Source: Phoenix dactylifera (Eukaryota; Streptophyta; Magnoliopsida; Arecales; Arecaceae). Taken from it: a stretch of 64,000 nucleotides of DNA. Within the stretch, counting starts at the first letter, position 1. Each line of letters starts with the position of its first letter. Under the pieces are notes generated by a model that did not search any database, had not been told where the DNA came from, and saw nothing but the letters and a program-made list of their open reading frames with translations. The stretch lies in the NCBI RefSeq assembly GCF_009389715.1, contig NW_024067666.1:2211001-2275000 (forward strand). The letters are read 5' to 3'. Below, piece by piece: positions 45,601-57,907 of the stretch. The translations under genes were made by a program, and so were the position numbers.

Positions 45601-48600
45601 TCAAAACGCTGGGCCTCAACTGCACGTATCCTGACTTACATATAAATATGTATGACCATAAATATAATGCTTCATTAATTTAGATTAATATGTTTGTATC
45701 TTCTTCCTTAGCTATATATATAGAGGGATATGTTAAAACTTTAACATGGCATTTCTCAATTGGTCCTATCAAAATGGATAATAACCCATCCTAATTACTC
45801 CTATGTTGCATGTATTTTAGCAGTTAAATTAGAGAGAGCAATCCCATTTATTAATATTTTTTTTTATTTTTTGATGATAAGATATAGTACCAAATATTCT
45901 TATCCAAAAGAGACTATTGTTTGGAGAAGGAGGGATTCAATCGATCCATGAAACATTTGAGCTCTCAATATATATACGACAAACAAGATCGACGAGCAGC
46001 TTCATTCAAAAAAAAATGTCTGCTCTCTTTAACCTTCCAAGGACCTTTGCAGATCAGCTTTTCTTTTTGCTTTCCGTGATAACTTTTTCAGCCAACCAAC
46101 TTTTCCATTGTCCGACTCCTAAAGAAACTATCGTAGTCCTTGGCCATATCAATCATTCGGTTTTAGACCCCTTTGCCCATTGTAAGAACAGGGAACTGAT
46201 GCACCCCACCTAAAGGGGACTCAAACGTACACATATACACACACACACAAAAAAAAAAATCTTCATATAAATATTTTTCCCCACGTAATAATTAAAAGAT
46301 GCTCGCAAGTTACGATGCAGTGCCCTCCAACTTCTAGAACGCAATCCGAAACCCCACCCAATAGGCCGACCGGATCCTTCGCAAGATTGCTCCAAATCCA
46401 ATGCCCAAGAATAATCGTGTCTTCTCCTCCCCCAGCTCGCCGAGTTAAAAGATACCATCTATCTCTCTCTCTCTATCTCACTTACTACATCACCGACACT
46501 CGGGCCCACGGACTAACGTGAAAGCATGAGGTTATAAAAAACCCCAGTCAAACCCCAAATCGACACTCAATAATTGAGTTAAAAAGCCAGAGCACTTTAC
46601 ACCACCTTTTTTTTTCTCTTTCATTCTTCTTTTCTTCTTCTTAGACAAAGAGATCACCACACTTTTTACCTGCCTCAACTTCGGCCTCAAAAGACTCAAC
46701 AAAAGAATAGAGGACACGCTCCTAGGGGGGGAGCCTACGGCTACGGCCTTCCTTGTGTCTTCTGAGCTCAAACTTTGAGAAACGAGTGGCAGTGTGAAAA
46801 CAAAGAAACATTGCGTTCATGTCCATGCCCATCTGTCGCCTCGTAGATTGGAGTCATTTTAACCATTTGTAGGGCGAGCTGGGTGCCTGTTGAACCCAAC
46901 GACGACAGCCTTGGAATTTATTAGGGATGGAGGTTGTGGTGGATGGATGGATTGATGCTTCATGTAACCACTGCATGGAACATCCATGCCGCCACCTTCA
47001 TTTGAGCTGGTTAGTAACTGAACATTTGGGTTCACCTAACCTTGCAATAAGGGCATGGATTGGTGAAATTGCAATAAGTTTGATTTTATCATGGTGCGAA
47101 TCCATGCGCATGTGATGGATCTCAGGCATGTAGATGAATCCATTATGGTGGTCCACATAGGTTCCCTCAAAATGATAGTTTGTCTCATAGGATGTGATTC
47201 CTCCGATAATTTAGTAGATCGAGGGATTATTCTTGCATTATTTTTGGTGTACGTCCAAGAGCTTTTGCAGATAGTAAGCCTTATTGAAACTTGGTTGGTT
47301 ACAAATTGTTGACTCAATCTATCACCATGTTGATAGTTAAAGTCGAGCAACTAATGTAAGTAAAATTAACATCCTATTTTGCTACATTTGAACATTTGCA
47401 AAATAAATAATGTTAGTTTGGCTTGTACAATTCAAGTGGCCTGGCTTCTAAATTAATATATTAACATCATATAGACTACATAAAATAGTCAGGTTCGCTA
47501 AACGATAACGTAGTTGAACAAGATAGTATTGAATAACAAATTTGTCATTTTATTATTGTTATTATGGAATAGAGTTTAAAATGTATATGACATGAAAGCA
47601 AGAGAAATGTACAATCTTGAAAATTCTATCTTATTAAGTCTAGGATTTTTATAATATCTCGCACGCATCCAAATATGTATATTTTAAAAATCATTATTTG
47701 TTGTTAGACTATATGCAAAATCATAAGAAGTACTCTGTTATTTGTTTGTCCATGCAAAAAACTTATCATAGTATACAAAGTTCTGATGCGTTATGGAGGG
47801 TGGACTCCATAATTGGTTCCTATATAATTTTAAAAATTTTGTTTCCCATCTATGATGGGTTGATTTCTAGTATCAAATGAATGGAATATTATCTCATCCA
47901 TGGCAAGGAGTCCCAATGTCATAAGCCTTCCCAATCTATAAAAATCCTAAACTCTTATGTTATCCAACTCTCTTTCCATCAAATGCATTGAGACCTATTC
48001 GCAAACCAAAGGATACATTGATACTTTTGTTTTACGTTACTTGTTTGCATGACCAAGCTTGATCGATTGCTACCTTCTCATTACTTACACCAAAGTTCTC
48101 CATCTAATGCACATCATACATTTCCTAGTGTTGATCAATAAGAACTATTATATATGTACCTGAAAGAAACAATAATCAAACATACATATCGCTTTCAGTT
48201 CCTCAAATCGTATATCAATACCTTAACACATCTATACAGGTATTCTGTTCTTGTGTTGCTTTCAATTAATCTTTCCAGTGTCTTCAGTATTTTTCTGTTT
48301 GTTTGTCCCAAGACGTGTTAAGATCTATGTATCTTTATTCCCATAAGACTGTCGCATTCCCATTTCCAAAGCTGTCACATGGACCTGGATATGTCTGTGT
48401 CCTAAACTTAGGTTTCTTATAATCCTATTTGAGGTGTGAATCTATTGATGAATTCTCCCCTTTTGACCCTTTCCCACTCCCCTACCTGGGCTCGAGCACT
48501 GTTGTGCTGTCATGCACCCTACTAATATAAAAAGGACAGGGACAACCAAAAGCACCTTAGGACCTCTCTCCATCTGTGGACAAATCCTATGCCATGTTCT

Positions 48601-50042
48601 TAGGGAAGGGGTTGGGGGCCCTTATTTAATCTTCCATGACGTAAGGATGGGAGTTTGAGACTTTTGGTTGCAGGAAGGGAATTGATTAATCTTTTGAAGT
48701 GATGTTGTTATGGACTTATTGTATGAGATACTGAGCACGTAGTGATGTTGGAAGGGAACGAGATGGGGGAATAATCTACAGTGGAGGCAAAGGACTTTGT
48801 TTGACTGTCGACTCCATAGCCACAGCTTTATGTCCGGGTGAGCCCACATGACCATGGCTCCTTAGTGAGCAAAACATGGAATTTGGTCAGTCCGAGTCTT
48901 GCATGCATCATTACTGCTTGTGAATAAAACCAACATCCATTGGATGCATTGTCCATCATGTAATCCAGAGATGAAACCAATAGATCCCAACCATATCCAT
49001 TTGGCAGACTGAAATGTTGAAATATATATATGAGTTCGAGGTACATTTGATGACGTCGATCGCAGTTGTTACAAAGGACAATTTAAGTAGTTAGCCTATT
49101 GATAAGACTGTCATGCAAATATTCCACAACATGAATTGTCATACGTTAGAAAGCAGCTAATTAAGTTGGATTGACCATTTCATTTGGCCAACATGGAGGG
49201 GAGAAGTATTAATTGATAATATTTTATCTGATTTCCGGTTTCAACTTAGTCAGCATGGGTTGTTCTTAAATGGAGGTGATCATAACTCTGGCTAGCTACA
49301 TCTTATTTATCATGGAGGGTAACTTAAAGAGGAGAAAAGGTTGTTTGGTATTTATGTCGTTTATTATTCACCTCTTAGATGTTTAGAACCAACTTGATTA
49401 GTACATGGCCTGCAGGTAGTTTTTATAGCTTGGGCTACAGATAATTTGTTTTATTCTGATTAATTTCATAGATTCAAAAAAATAATCAAAATGATGTGAA
49501 ATTAATCAAACTAGTTAATTCGAACAGCAAGATCGGCCTCACCAAGATGTTTTAGTATGTTTAGTATTCATCCTTATATAAAATAGACATTACGGCAATT
49601 AACATACATAGTCTTCAACAACTCCTGTTATTAATATATTTTTTTTAGAATTAACCGTTAAGCGTCCATTTTGGAACTCCTCATCTTTAACTCCATTTAA
49701 ATTGAGCTGTATGTGTAGTTGATTCTGTCTAGTTTGGTTAGAAACATTTACAATGTGTTATTCTTTTTCAAGTAGTATTAACTATACACTGCTTTTTGAT
49801 GTGATTCATTCACTATCTCAGCTTTCCATTGTAAAGGACTTACACTGTAAATCCATAATTAACTATCTTGCAGGCATGCACTGTTTAAGAATTGTTTGAT
49901 TTGATTGGAAGGACCATAAAAGGCTTGGAGGCTTGCAAGGCCTAATGATCAATAAAGAAGAAAAGGATAAAGTCAGGTAATCTGGCCATGAGGAAACTGA
50001 TGAGTTGCTTAGATATATTCAGTTACAACAAGTGATTGAGAG
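42604..50042. other. Long intergenic stretch, no gene recognised
   Basis: All reading frames here are short and do not resemble known families. A promoter-like block at 46290-46780 has moderate GC, CT-rich tracts and TTATAAAAAA near 46533. Another TATA-like ATATAAAAAGG lies near 48527. Neither leads into a recognisable coding region. These could be starts of non-coding transcripts, but nothing in the sequence proves it. Confidence 0.45.
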
Positions 50043-50089
50043 CTAAGAAGATGAGACATCCATGGAATCCAACTTCAAATTGCAGGCAT

Positions 50090-51400
50090 GAGTGATGAGG
50101 GGCCTCCATTGTACTAGCTGAATTCGGCGATGAGCGACGGCCGGCTTTCCACTCCAGAAAATTTGATGTGTAGACACTCGATATCGTCTTTGAACAGATG
50201 GATCAGCGTGATGGGTGATGTCAAAAAAAAGCATGAATACTTCTGCTAACAGTGCCATCTGATTCCCTTCTGCTGTCACATTAGCTAAGAGTAGCTCATC
50301 AATGATTTTGGTTTGCTTTCTAGTGTTCTGCTTCACAAGGCCAACTTTTAGGCTTGGGCCTGGTTCCTTTATGCAAGTGTTCGTCAACATTGCAAGTAGT
50401 TCATTAATTTTATGAGAAAAGAAAGCAGAGCTACAGGCTATTTGAACCAAATTCATCAAGGCAACAGGATAATTTCCTAGCCAAGGTGTTGTTTGATGAA
50501 TAAGAGCCTCTCTGGAGAGCCAATCAGCTGGCTGATTTACCTCCCTATCTATATACATGAATGATGTGCATACAACAAAAGAAGAAAATAAAAACTTTTC
50601 AAAATTGGTTATGCATAGCATTTATCATCTAGGTACATCACCTAGTTAGTGTTTTTTTTCCTCTTCTCTCAAGATTATGAGGGAGCCCATTTGATGAGTC
50701 CAATCGGTGTAAGTATCTGGGCTAGTCTGAGACTTGAAGCCAGAACTTTCATAGAGGAAGAAATCCCACCTGTATAAAAATTCTTGAGGATACACCATTT
50801 AATTTGAGAGTCTCTCACTACCTAGATAGCTTGAGAATTAAAATGGAAGTAGGTACATCTGATTCGCTCCCTTCAACGCAGCTTGTAATTCCAATAAAAT
50901 AGACTAATGACATGAAGAGAGATGTAACAAGCATCTCTTTACTTTTTTGATCTTTGAAATGCTCCATCAACGTTGAGTTTGACGTAAGGTTGGTCATGGG
51001 GCATGCAATTGAAGTGAAGTGTCCAAGGAGCTCCAAAGACCAGTAATGCTCCAATATCTAAGAAAGTCAAGCTCAGTGGTGTTAGCTTCAGAGTTGGATT
51101 TCAAACATGCAAGACCTCCATTGCTTGAGAAGGGAAGGTTTGGACTGTAAAATGGAAAGCAGAATTTTGTTGTTGAGGACGGTTTCAATGCATGCTGTCC
51201 AGGGAGTCAAGGTAAGCAAGAATGGAAGCGCTCTAAAAAGGCTTTTGCATCTCTGTGCAACTAAAGAGAGTGAGTGCATTGGAGCTGAGATGTGAAATAA
51301 CCAGCAAGACTGAGTACCCAAGCAATGAACTAAGATATGATTACAAGGTTGGATATCAGAGTTGCATCTGGTGCATAACCTATCTAACGGGCAGGTTGTA
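50090..51400 (-). pseudogene. LINE C-terminal remnant with RNase H-like fragments
   Basis: Minus-strand fragments follow the order of a plant L1 tail. First come a Cys/His patch with CNSDI and HILVHC-like residues near 51340-51390, and then PYVKLNVDGAFQRS near 50950-51000, the conserved start of the RNase H domain. Last is MYIDREVNQPADWLSREAL near 50510-50565, the conserved end of that domain. Stops and shifts interrupt it. A 192-codon open frame (50621-50043) overlaps the last part but continues into unrelated sequence, so I do not treat it as a gene. Confidence 0.65.
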
Positions 51401-51599
51401 TTAGGTCGGGTATGTAATAATGGGTTAAATGGGTCTTAATAAAGAGATCTTAAAAGGTCGAATTGTAACCATGTAGACCTAATCCTATTTAATGTTGAGT
51501 CTGGTCAGCTCTTTTATAACCCAAACTTGTTTATCTTGCGTTAGTTATAGGTCAAATTGGCAGATTATGGCACCAAATTGCCAGCCCTTGGGGTGGCCG

Positions 51600-51890
51600 T
51601 GAATTTATTTTTTTTTTTGGTGGTAAAAGTGGCATTTCATATCACTCTAGCGTGGGTACATTCTGCCAAATCAGAAGAAAGTAGACGGTACAGGAGTAAG
51701 AGCATCTCTGATACAGACGTCCAGCTCACTTCTTTGATATGCCGAGCAACAAATGAGGTGATCCAGCTAGCTGCTCTGTTCGCCTCACGGAACACATGAG
51801 TCGTCTGAAAGGAAGCCAAATCTCAAATCAATCTGCGTATCTTCCGGAGCAGAGGATGAACATCCTCGTGTCTATCCAATTTAATCTAAG
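51600..51890 (-). pseudogene. Second LINE RNase H tail fragment
   Basis: On the minus strand a clean stretch reads TTHVFREANRAASWITSFVA, the typical C-terminus of plant LINE RNase H domains, and ends in AECTHARVI. Preceding residues (LDRHEDVHPLLRKIRRLI) also fit. It is a separate insertion from the LINE at 50090-51400, because the same domain end occurs twice. Confidence 0.75.
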
Positions 51891-52417
51891 CTAATAAAAT
51901 AAATATATAAATAATATCATATATATAGTATATTATATCTAATATTATTAAATTAAAAATTATTAAAAAGTGTGCCATCACATCAATGAATGCTTAAAGC
52001 ATCAATTTAATGGAAATATTTTATGTTATTATTTTATTTTAAAGTATTTGTTCAATCTGACCTAGTTTTATTAGCGTAACGAAATCTAGACCGTTACAGG
52101 CTATTTCAATCCAAATTCAGCTTAAAATAGGGTTGGGTTAAAAATAAACTCAATCAAGACTAGATTGGATCGAATTAGAATTGAGAGATATGAACACTAG
52201 ATTGGATTAACCCAAATCAAGCCGTTCAAGGGCAGTCCCAGCGGTAGCCTTGTGATTTCTCCACCTCGAGTAAGCTGTTCTTAGCCCCGTCTTCTAAACA
52301 CCTTCCTCCCTCGCTCGCTCTCTCTCGCTCTGTCACACTCGTTCTGTCGATTGTTTGGAAATTGGCGCAGAGAGACATTCAGCGTGCGATTGCGGAGGAG
52401 AGAAGAGAAAATGGAGG
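51891..52417. other. Intergenic and 5'UTR of the TMEM147-like locus
   Basis: A repeat-like AT-rich part (GGGTTGGGTTAA words near 52130) gives way at about 52230 to a moderate-GC region with a CTCGCTCGCTCTCTCTCGCTC tract. This is a typical plant 5'UTR just ahead of the first exon. Confidence 0.5.
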
Positions 52418-54474
52418 ATGACGGTGTTCCACTTCTTCAACTGCGCCATCCTCACCTTCGGCCCTCATGCCGTCTACTTCTCCGCCACTCCTCTGTAAGC
52501 TCTAAATCCGCCATCTTCTTCTCCAAGAAACCCCTCCTAATTTCCACACCCGACCGATTGGTTTCATACCTTCTTATACTCCGAATCCATCCAATAACAA
52601 TTCGGAATTGTCGCAAAAACCCTAGGTCTTTAGATTTATGACTCTGCTAATATCTTTAGGAAAATGTGATATGATTGGAATTAGTTGTGATTTGAGAGAT
52701 GATGCTCGCTGCTCGCATTTGATTTTCTTGAATTTGGTCGGCTCGTGGCAGCATCTATTGTGGATTTATTCCCATGTTGGTTGCAGATTCCTTGAAGTGA
52801 ATGGTGTAGTTTGGAAAAAGGACCGTGATGTTAAGATTGTGCGTATATTCTTTTGGAAAATTTGATTTTATGCTTTACCCATCCATTTTGGGATTTGATC
52901 CCCGCTTGCCTGATGGAGATATTGGGCGTGGTGGAATAAAAGACAAAAATGGCTGCCATATACCACTGTTGCCTGATGTGGCAGACGTATGTTAAGAGAA
53001 GGCGTACGATTAGAGATATTGGGTCTCTGGCTGGGATAAATCTTGCAGTGGAAAGAAAGGATTGTTAATTATCGAAGCATCAGTGCTTGGGAATAATGGG
53101 GTGTTTGAGATAATGCAGGGCATTTAAGGTGAGGCCATGATGATATTCATTTTTAATTAATGGCTCAAAGGCTGAAATGCCATAAGAACGGGGCAGAAAA
53201 CAGCGATGGACACAAGCATCTGGATGCTGAAATGATGCATGACAGGGGCAGGGCCCCACGAGAGGAGGAGGCAGTTGGGTGGCACCGGAGAAGAAGGTGG
53301 AGGAGGGTCAACGGCCTTCAATGCGGTAGTTTGAGGACAATGTGTGGTCCATCCTGTAATTGGTTCCCACCTCCAGGCCGAGCTGGGGAAGGCGCTAGAG
53401 AGGGGGAGTTAGGTTTTCTCCAATCCTCCTTTGTTTCTGACCCATGCTAAACTGCATATATGTGGTCTATTAGCAGCTTTAGGGTCCATTTTATTCATCG
53501 CAGTACATGGAAAACCTATGTTGGATGCGACCCCTTTTTGAGCATCAGAAGGGGACAGCCTGTGGAGTGTACCTTACCATGAAAAAACCAGAATGACCCC
53601 TTACCATAGAATTTGAATCCTTGGTGTGGTTCCTGAAAAGCTGGATCTGAATTTCATGGTTAGTAGTATGGATATTAGGATGCTCTTATATATTGTGTTT
53701 CATTGACAAGAGAATGTAAGTAAACATGGTTGTGAAAAAATGAAAAAGAGAAGCTAGGACCCTTTTTTGGGGGTTCCGAGTTTGAATAAAGATTTCTCCA
53801 ATATAAAAGTGTTTCTTTCTGTTGACTTTTAAATTTTTTGAGGTAATTTTTTATTTTTTATTTATATTTGAACTTTTCAATTTGATTCCTCATTGCTATG
53901 AAGTCATAAATGATGAAGGTATACAAAAATGGAAAAAAGTGAAGTGAATTACTAAGACACACAAAGGAAAAATGAAGAAGGTCTAGAGATGGCAAAGGAG
54001 GAAAGGCGTGAAGTAATTATAATGCTATAAATAATAAGCTCAAACCTAGGACATAGATGCAAGGGATGAGGTACCAATATTAGTATCTTACTAATAACAT
54101 ATGGATGGGTAAGGCATGATATCTTAGCATGCCTAGATGCAGTATGCCCCATAGTTCTGGAATGGTAAAAATGAGTTGATGCACCATGTCTGTGTTGGTA
54201 TCGACACTGGAAGCTGCTGATTTAGTACATTATATAGTAGGTAGGTATCCGTAATTGTCGATACTCAAATTCTTGCATGGATGCCTTTGGCCACTCAATC
54301 TTGTTGGAAACATGCCAAAGTGCACTGAAGTGCTGAATTACATAAATCGTGATTAGGTTAGTACTGACTAATCTTAGTTATGTTTGATGGTTCCATATCT
54401 ATATATTCTTATCTCTAATTTTCAAGTATTAATTTGTAGTTATAATTGCGTATATATCTATCCAACAGTGAGGA

Positions 54475-54483
54475 TTATATTTT
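54475..54483. repeat. 9-bp target duplication, left (TTATATTTT)
   Basis: It is identical to 55986-55994 on the other side of the foldback element. Nine bases is the standard Mutator-type duplication. Confidence 0.88.
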
Positions 54484-55985
54484 GGGTTTTTTGCATGGAT
54501 ACCCTTCTAAATATCGGATTTTGCGTGAATACCCTTCCAAAATTGATATTTGCATGTATACCCTCGTAAAATACTTGTTTTGCTATTCTATCCGCTTTTA
54601 TTCTTATTTTTGCATATATACCCATGCCATCTAACGCCGTTAAAAAATTAACGGTTTCAAATTAAAATGACTAAAATACCCTTAATGGGTAAGCGTGCAA
54701 ATAGAAATTTTTATAAGGGTATGCAAGCAAATAGTAACTTTACAAGGATATTCATACAATTTTCTATATTTAGAAGGATATTTACGCAAAACAAATCCTA
54801 GTAGATGGAAAGAATTTAGATACATTAATTAATGTGATAGCCTTTATAATCCTGTATTTATTAGGAAATGTATTTGGTTCTATGACCAAAGGCCTATTTC
54901 TTTATCATGAATATAACAAAAATATATAATAGGATTTGCAAATTGGCTGCATCTAGATTTACCTCCTGCAATTGATCTGATGATGGGATTAATATCATAA
55001 GGGGAGTAGGGTTCAAGCGTGGAAGGATGGCAACAAGCATAGGTTCATAGAATCCAAAGGAACCTCGGCCCGTCAGGATTCTCTCTCTCGATCTATTACA
55101 CTATTGATACTTCTGGTGTCTCAGTAGCTGGTTTTTTTTTTTTTCCTTCTGTTTTTTTGTTTTTGTTTCTTGTAACTTTTGAAGGGAGAAAGTGAGGGAA
55201 CACTGAACGAAATATGGGCCGTGTCAATTTTCTGCAATGGAATTGGATTTTGGAAGAAGGTCTGGGATTTTTTTTGTCCTCGTGAGAGGAGAGCTGGGAG
55301 ACGACAAGTTCCGTCCAATCAGTCATATAGATAAAAAATAGTGTGATATGAAATTTGGCTTGGTAAGTCATGGTTCATCTGTTCTGACGGAAGGTCAATT
55401 GCAAGTCTTTCAAGTCATGGGTCACAGACCAGGGAGGAAGGAGGAAGGAGATTGCAATCTCGCCGTCGTGAATGCCCGCGGGCGAATGCCAGCGATCGCG
55501 ATCTCGCGAGCGCGATCTCCCGGTCGCGTCGCCCGCGATCCCGTGGAGGGGGAGGGGGGGAAGACGGGCGCCGGGGGGAAGCCGGGGGCGGGGGGGAGGG
55601 GGTGATGTGGAAGCCGGGCGCGGGGAGTGGGGAAGACGGGCGCGAGGAGGGGGAAGCCGGGCGCGGGGGGTTGGGGAAGACGGGCGTGTTGGGGGGGGGG
55701 GACGGGCACGGTGGAAGGAGGGGGAGCCGGGCGCGGGGGGGTGGGGGGGGGGGGCAGACCGGCGTGGGGGGAGGAAGGGGAGCAAGGATAATAACGTCAT
55801 TTCATATTTTAATTTTATTTTTAATTAATAAAAATATGATTTTTTTTCACACCGTTAGAACAACCGTTATATTAGGGATATTTGTACAATAACAGAGTTT
55901 TACGAGGGTATACATGCAAATACCAATTTTCAAAGGGTATTCACGCAAAATCTGATATTTAGAAGGGTATCTATGCAAAAAACCC
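54484..55985. mobile_element. Mutator-like foldback element (non-autonomous)
   Basis: The element is 1502 bp and lies in the first intron of the TMEM147-like locus. The left end begins GGGTTTTTTGCATGGATACC, and the right end is its inverse with one mismatch near the tip. The inverted similarity extends about 110 bp with words such as TTGCGTGAATACCCTT and TTGCATGTATACCCTCGTAA. The perfect 9-bp TTATATTTT duplication fits a MULE. There is no transposase. Inside, about 54690-54800 is a diverged extra copy of the right arm. The interior includes a strongly GC-rich block (55440-55790). Confidence 0.88.
55440..55790. repeat. GC-rich, G-tract block inside the MULE
   Basis: CpG-dense sequence (GCGATCGCGATCTCGCGAGC words) runs into repeated GGGGGGAAGACGGGCGC and GGGGAAGCCGGGCGCG units with G runs up to 9-10. 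The plus strand has strong G-quadruplex potential. Open frames across it on both strands are composition artefacts. It may be captured gene DNA followed by a decayed minisatellite. Confidence 0.6.
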
Positions 55986-57907
55986 TTATATTTTTTGCAA
56001 AGATGCATGATAGTTATGTGTACATGCATGATGGCATGGTTGACATTCAACATAAAATATTGAGCTCATAATATAATCAGCTTATGCACTTTTTAGTAAT
56101 TTGAAATTTGAGCTTATAGTTACTAGTCAAATTACTTTCTGGCAATATTCATGCTTTTGATCAGCAGAACTTATGCCAATTGCTTATTATGGTAAATGGT
56201 TGTTCTTTTTCCTTTGTCCTTATCCTATTGATGAATTAGATGATTATGCTTTTTCAAACATCAAATTTATCTGGGTAAGTTTTGCCGCTGTCAAAATTTG
56301 GGAGAGCAATACATAACCAGTTTGTATCCCTAATGTTTCTGAAGTCTGGTTTATTATAGATAGATTTTAATGCAGTTTGTCTTAATGCAGATCAGAGTAT
56401 GATACTATTGAAACTTCTTTCAAAGCTGCTGCTGTTTATCTTGGAACAGCATTAGTGAAGGTTTGTAATCTATTTGCTGTTAATATTCTTGTAAATATAT
56501 GAAAGAAGGAGAAGTTTATCCCAGAATACCTATAAAAGTAGTGATCTAAGGATATTATTTCTGATAACTGCTTAATACTTCCAAGCGTATATTTATTCAA
56601 ATATGTATATTTCATCAGCTTCTTTAGCTCTCCAGATCAACATTTTGCTTCTTCCATAGTTGGAGAAAAAGTTTTAAAGTTCTGATTTGACTCACTTGAT
56701 TGGTGAACAACCATGGGATTTGCAGTTTCTCTTGACACCAACCAATGTGTTAACCTGCAAAAAAGCCAGATTTATTTTTTATTTGAAAATGTGCGAAGGA
56801 CCTCTTCTCAAAGTTCAAGAAAGCCCTTAAAATCTATGAGAGATGTTCCAGTTAACATATTGTTGAATAAATATGAAGATGTTAAACACAGGCAATGTGA
56901 AAATTTGTATTAAATCATCGAAAAAGTCATTTTATAGTTTTCCAATCTTATCATGTCCGGTCTATTGTCTATAATTGGATATTAGAATTATGTTAACATA
57001 GCTGTTCATATATTCGTTTTTATAGTCTCATCTTGTTTGTTGATCTGATGTTGATGTAGTGAAATTATTTTTGAATTTTGTTGAGCCACTCAAGAACTAA
57101 TTATTTATCACTTATTTTCTCTAATGGTTACAGTTCTTTATCAGCAGAAGGTTGCTTGTTACTTCTAATATTGTTTATTCTATAATTGCAGCTTGTTTGC
57201 CTGGCAACTTTTCTCAAAGTATCTGAGAATGACAGTTTTGATTCATGTCAGGTAGTTTTGGCATGTTCAGGAGAATGTCTTCATTTGGTTTCATAGTGCT
57301 TGAACTTTCAATATGTATTTTTCTTGCAAAAATCCCTCCCTCTCTAGAATGTTATATAACTCCTCAATAGCAGGCTGATTCATTATGCATCATGATTTGC
57401 ACTAATGCATGCACATTCAACAGTACCACATTATTTTGTTCAGGCTGCATGCTACATGCCATGTACTATCGAATTTTCACATTTGAAATTTCTTGTTATA
57501 TAGTATGTAAAGATCCTATGATTGCACCTGACTTTGTGAGCAACATTATTTCTGTCCATCTCAGTTGACATATATGCTTGCCAGCATGCTTGTGAATATA
57601 ATAAAAAAGTCGCTGGATCTTGCAACTATTTGAGAAGAGCTTTGGGATGACAGCCTTCAAAGTTGGTGGGCTTTTACATCAAAAAAGAAAAAAGATAGTG
57701 GGCTTTGAATTATTCTCCTCTTTGATGATGGCTTTCATCAGTTGGCAGCTTTTTTTATGCTTGTCAGAGACCAGCCTAACAAATGGAGATTGCCACCAGT
57801 TCAGTTATTTGGTCAGGGAAGGGTTACCCACGTCCTTTGATTCTATGTACCCAAAAACAAAGCCAAAGAAACTTGTCATGCTTGCAGCATCTTGGCCTGC
57901 TCTCTGA

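Larger units (their letters stand above)
52418..57790 (+). pseudogene. TMEM147-like gene, internally deleted pseudogene
   Basis: TMEM147 is a conserved ER multi-pass membrane protein tied to the translocon. Exon 1 (52418-52494) encodes MTVFHFFNCAILTFGPHAVY and more. Exon 2 (56391-56460) gives SEYDTIETSFKAAAVYLGTA. Exon 3 (57192-57251) gives LVCLATFLKVSENDSFDSCQ. Splice phases are perfect, yielding 69 intact residues. The central exons, about half of the usual ~220 residues, are absent. A damaged last exon follows at 57621-57790. It reads NYLRRALG, then a TGA (57648-57650) where Trp is usual. A ~30-bp insertion with another stop comes next, then KIVGFELFSSLMMAFISWQL. Reading past exon 3 stops quickly. 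A full paralogue is expected elsewhere. An assembly deletion could explain the lost exons but not the stops. The ATG used lies 7 bases inside an out-of-frame upstream ATG (52411). Confidence 0.85.

Noticed and set aside
50043..50621. 192-aa minus-strand protein gene
   Set aside because: Only the first part resembles the LINE RNase H end. The remainder has no recognisable features, and the upstream LINE blocks are in other frames.
55375..55892. Frames of 95-146 aa rich in Gly/Arg or Pro
   Set aside because: They translate G-tract units inside the MULE on either strand, with no conserved domain.
57620..57907. Independent 95-aa protein
   Set aside because: Its centre is the last exon of the TMEM147-like gene. 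The first residues come from the insertion, and the tail is read-through.
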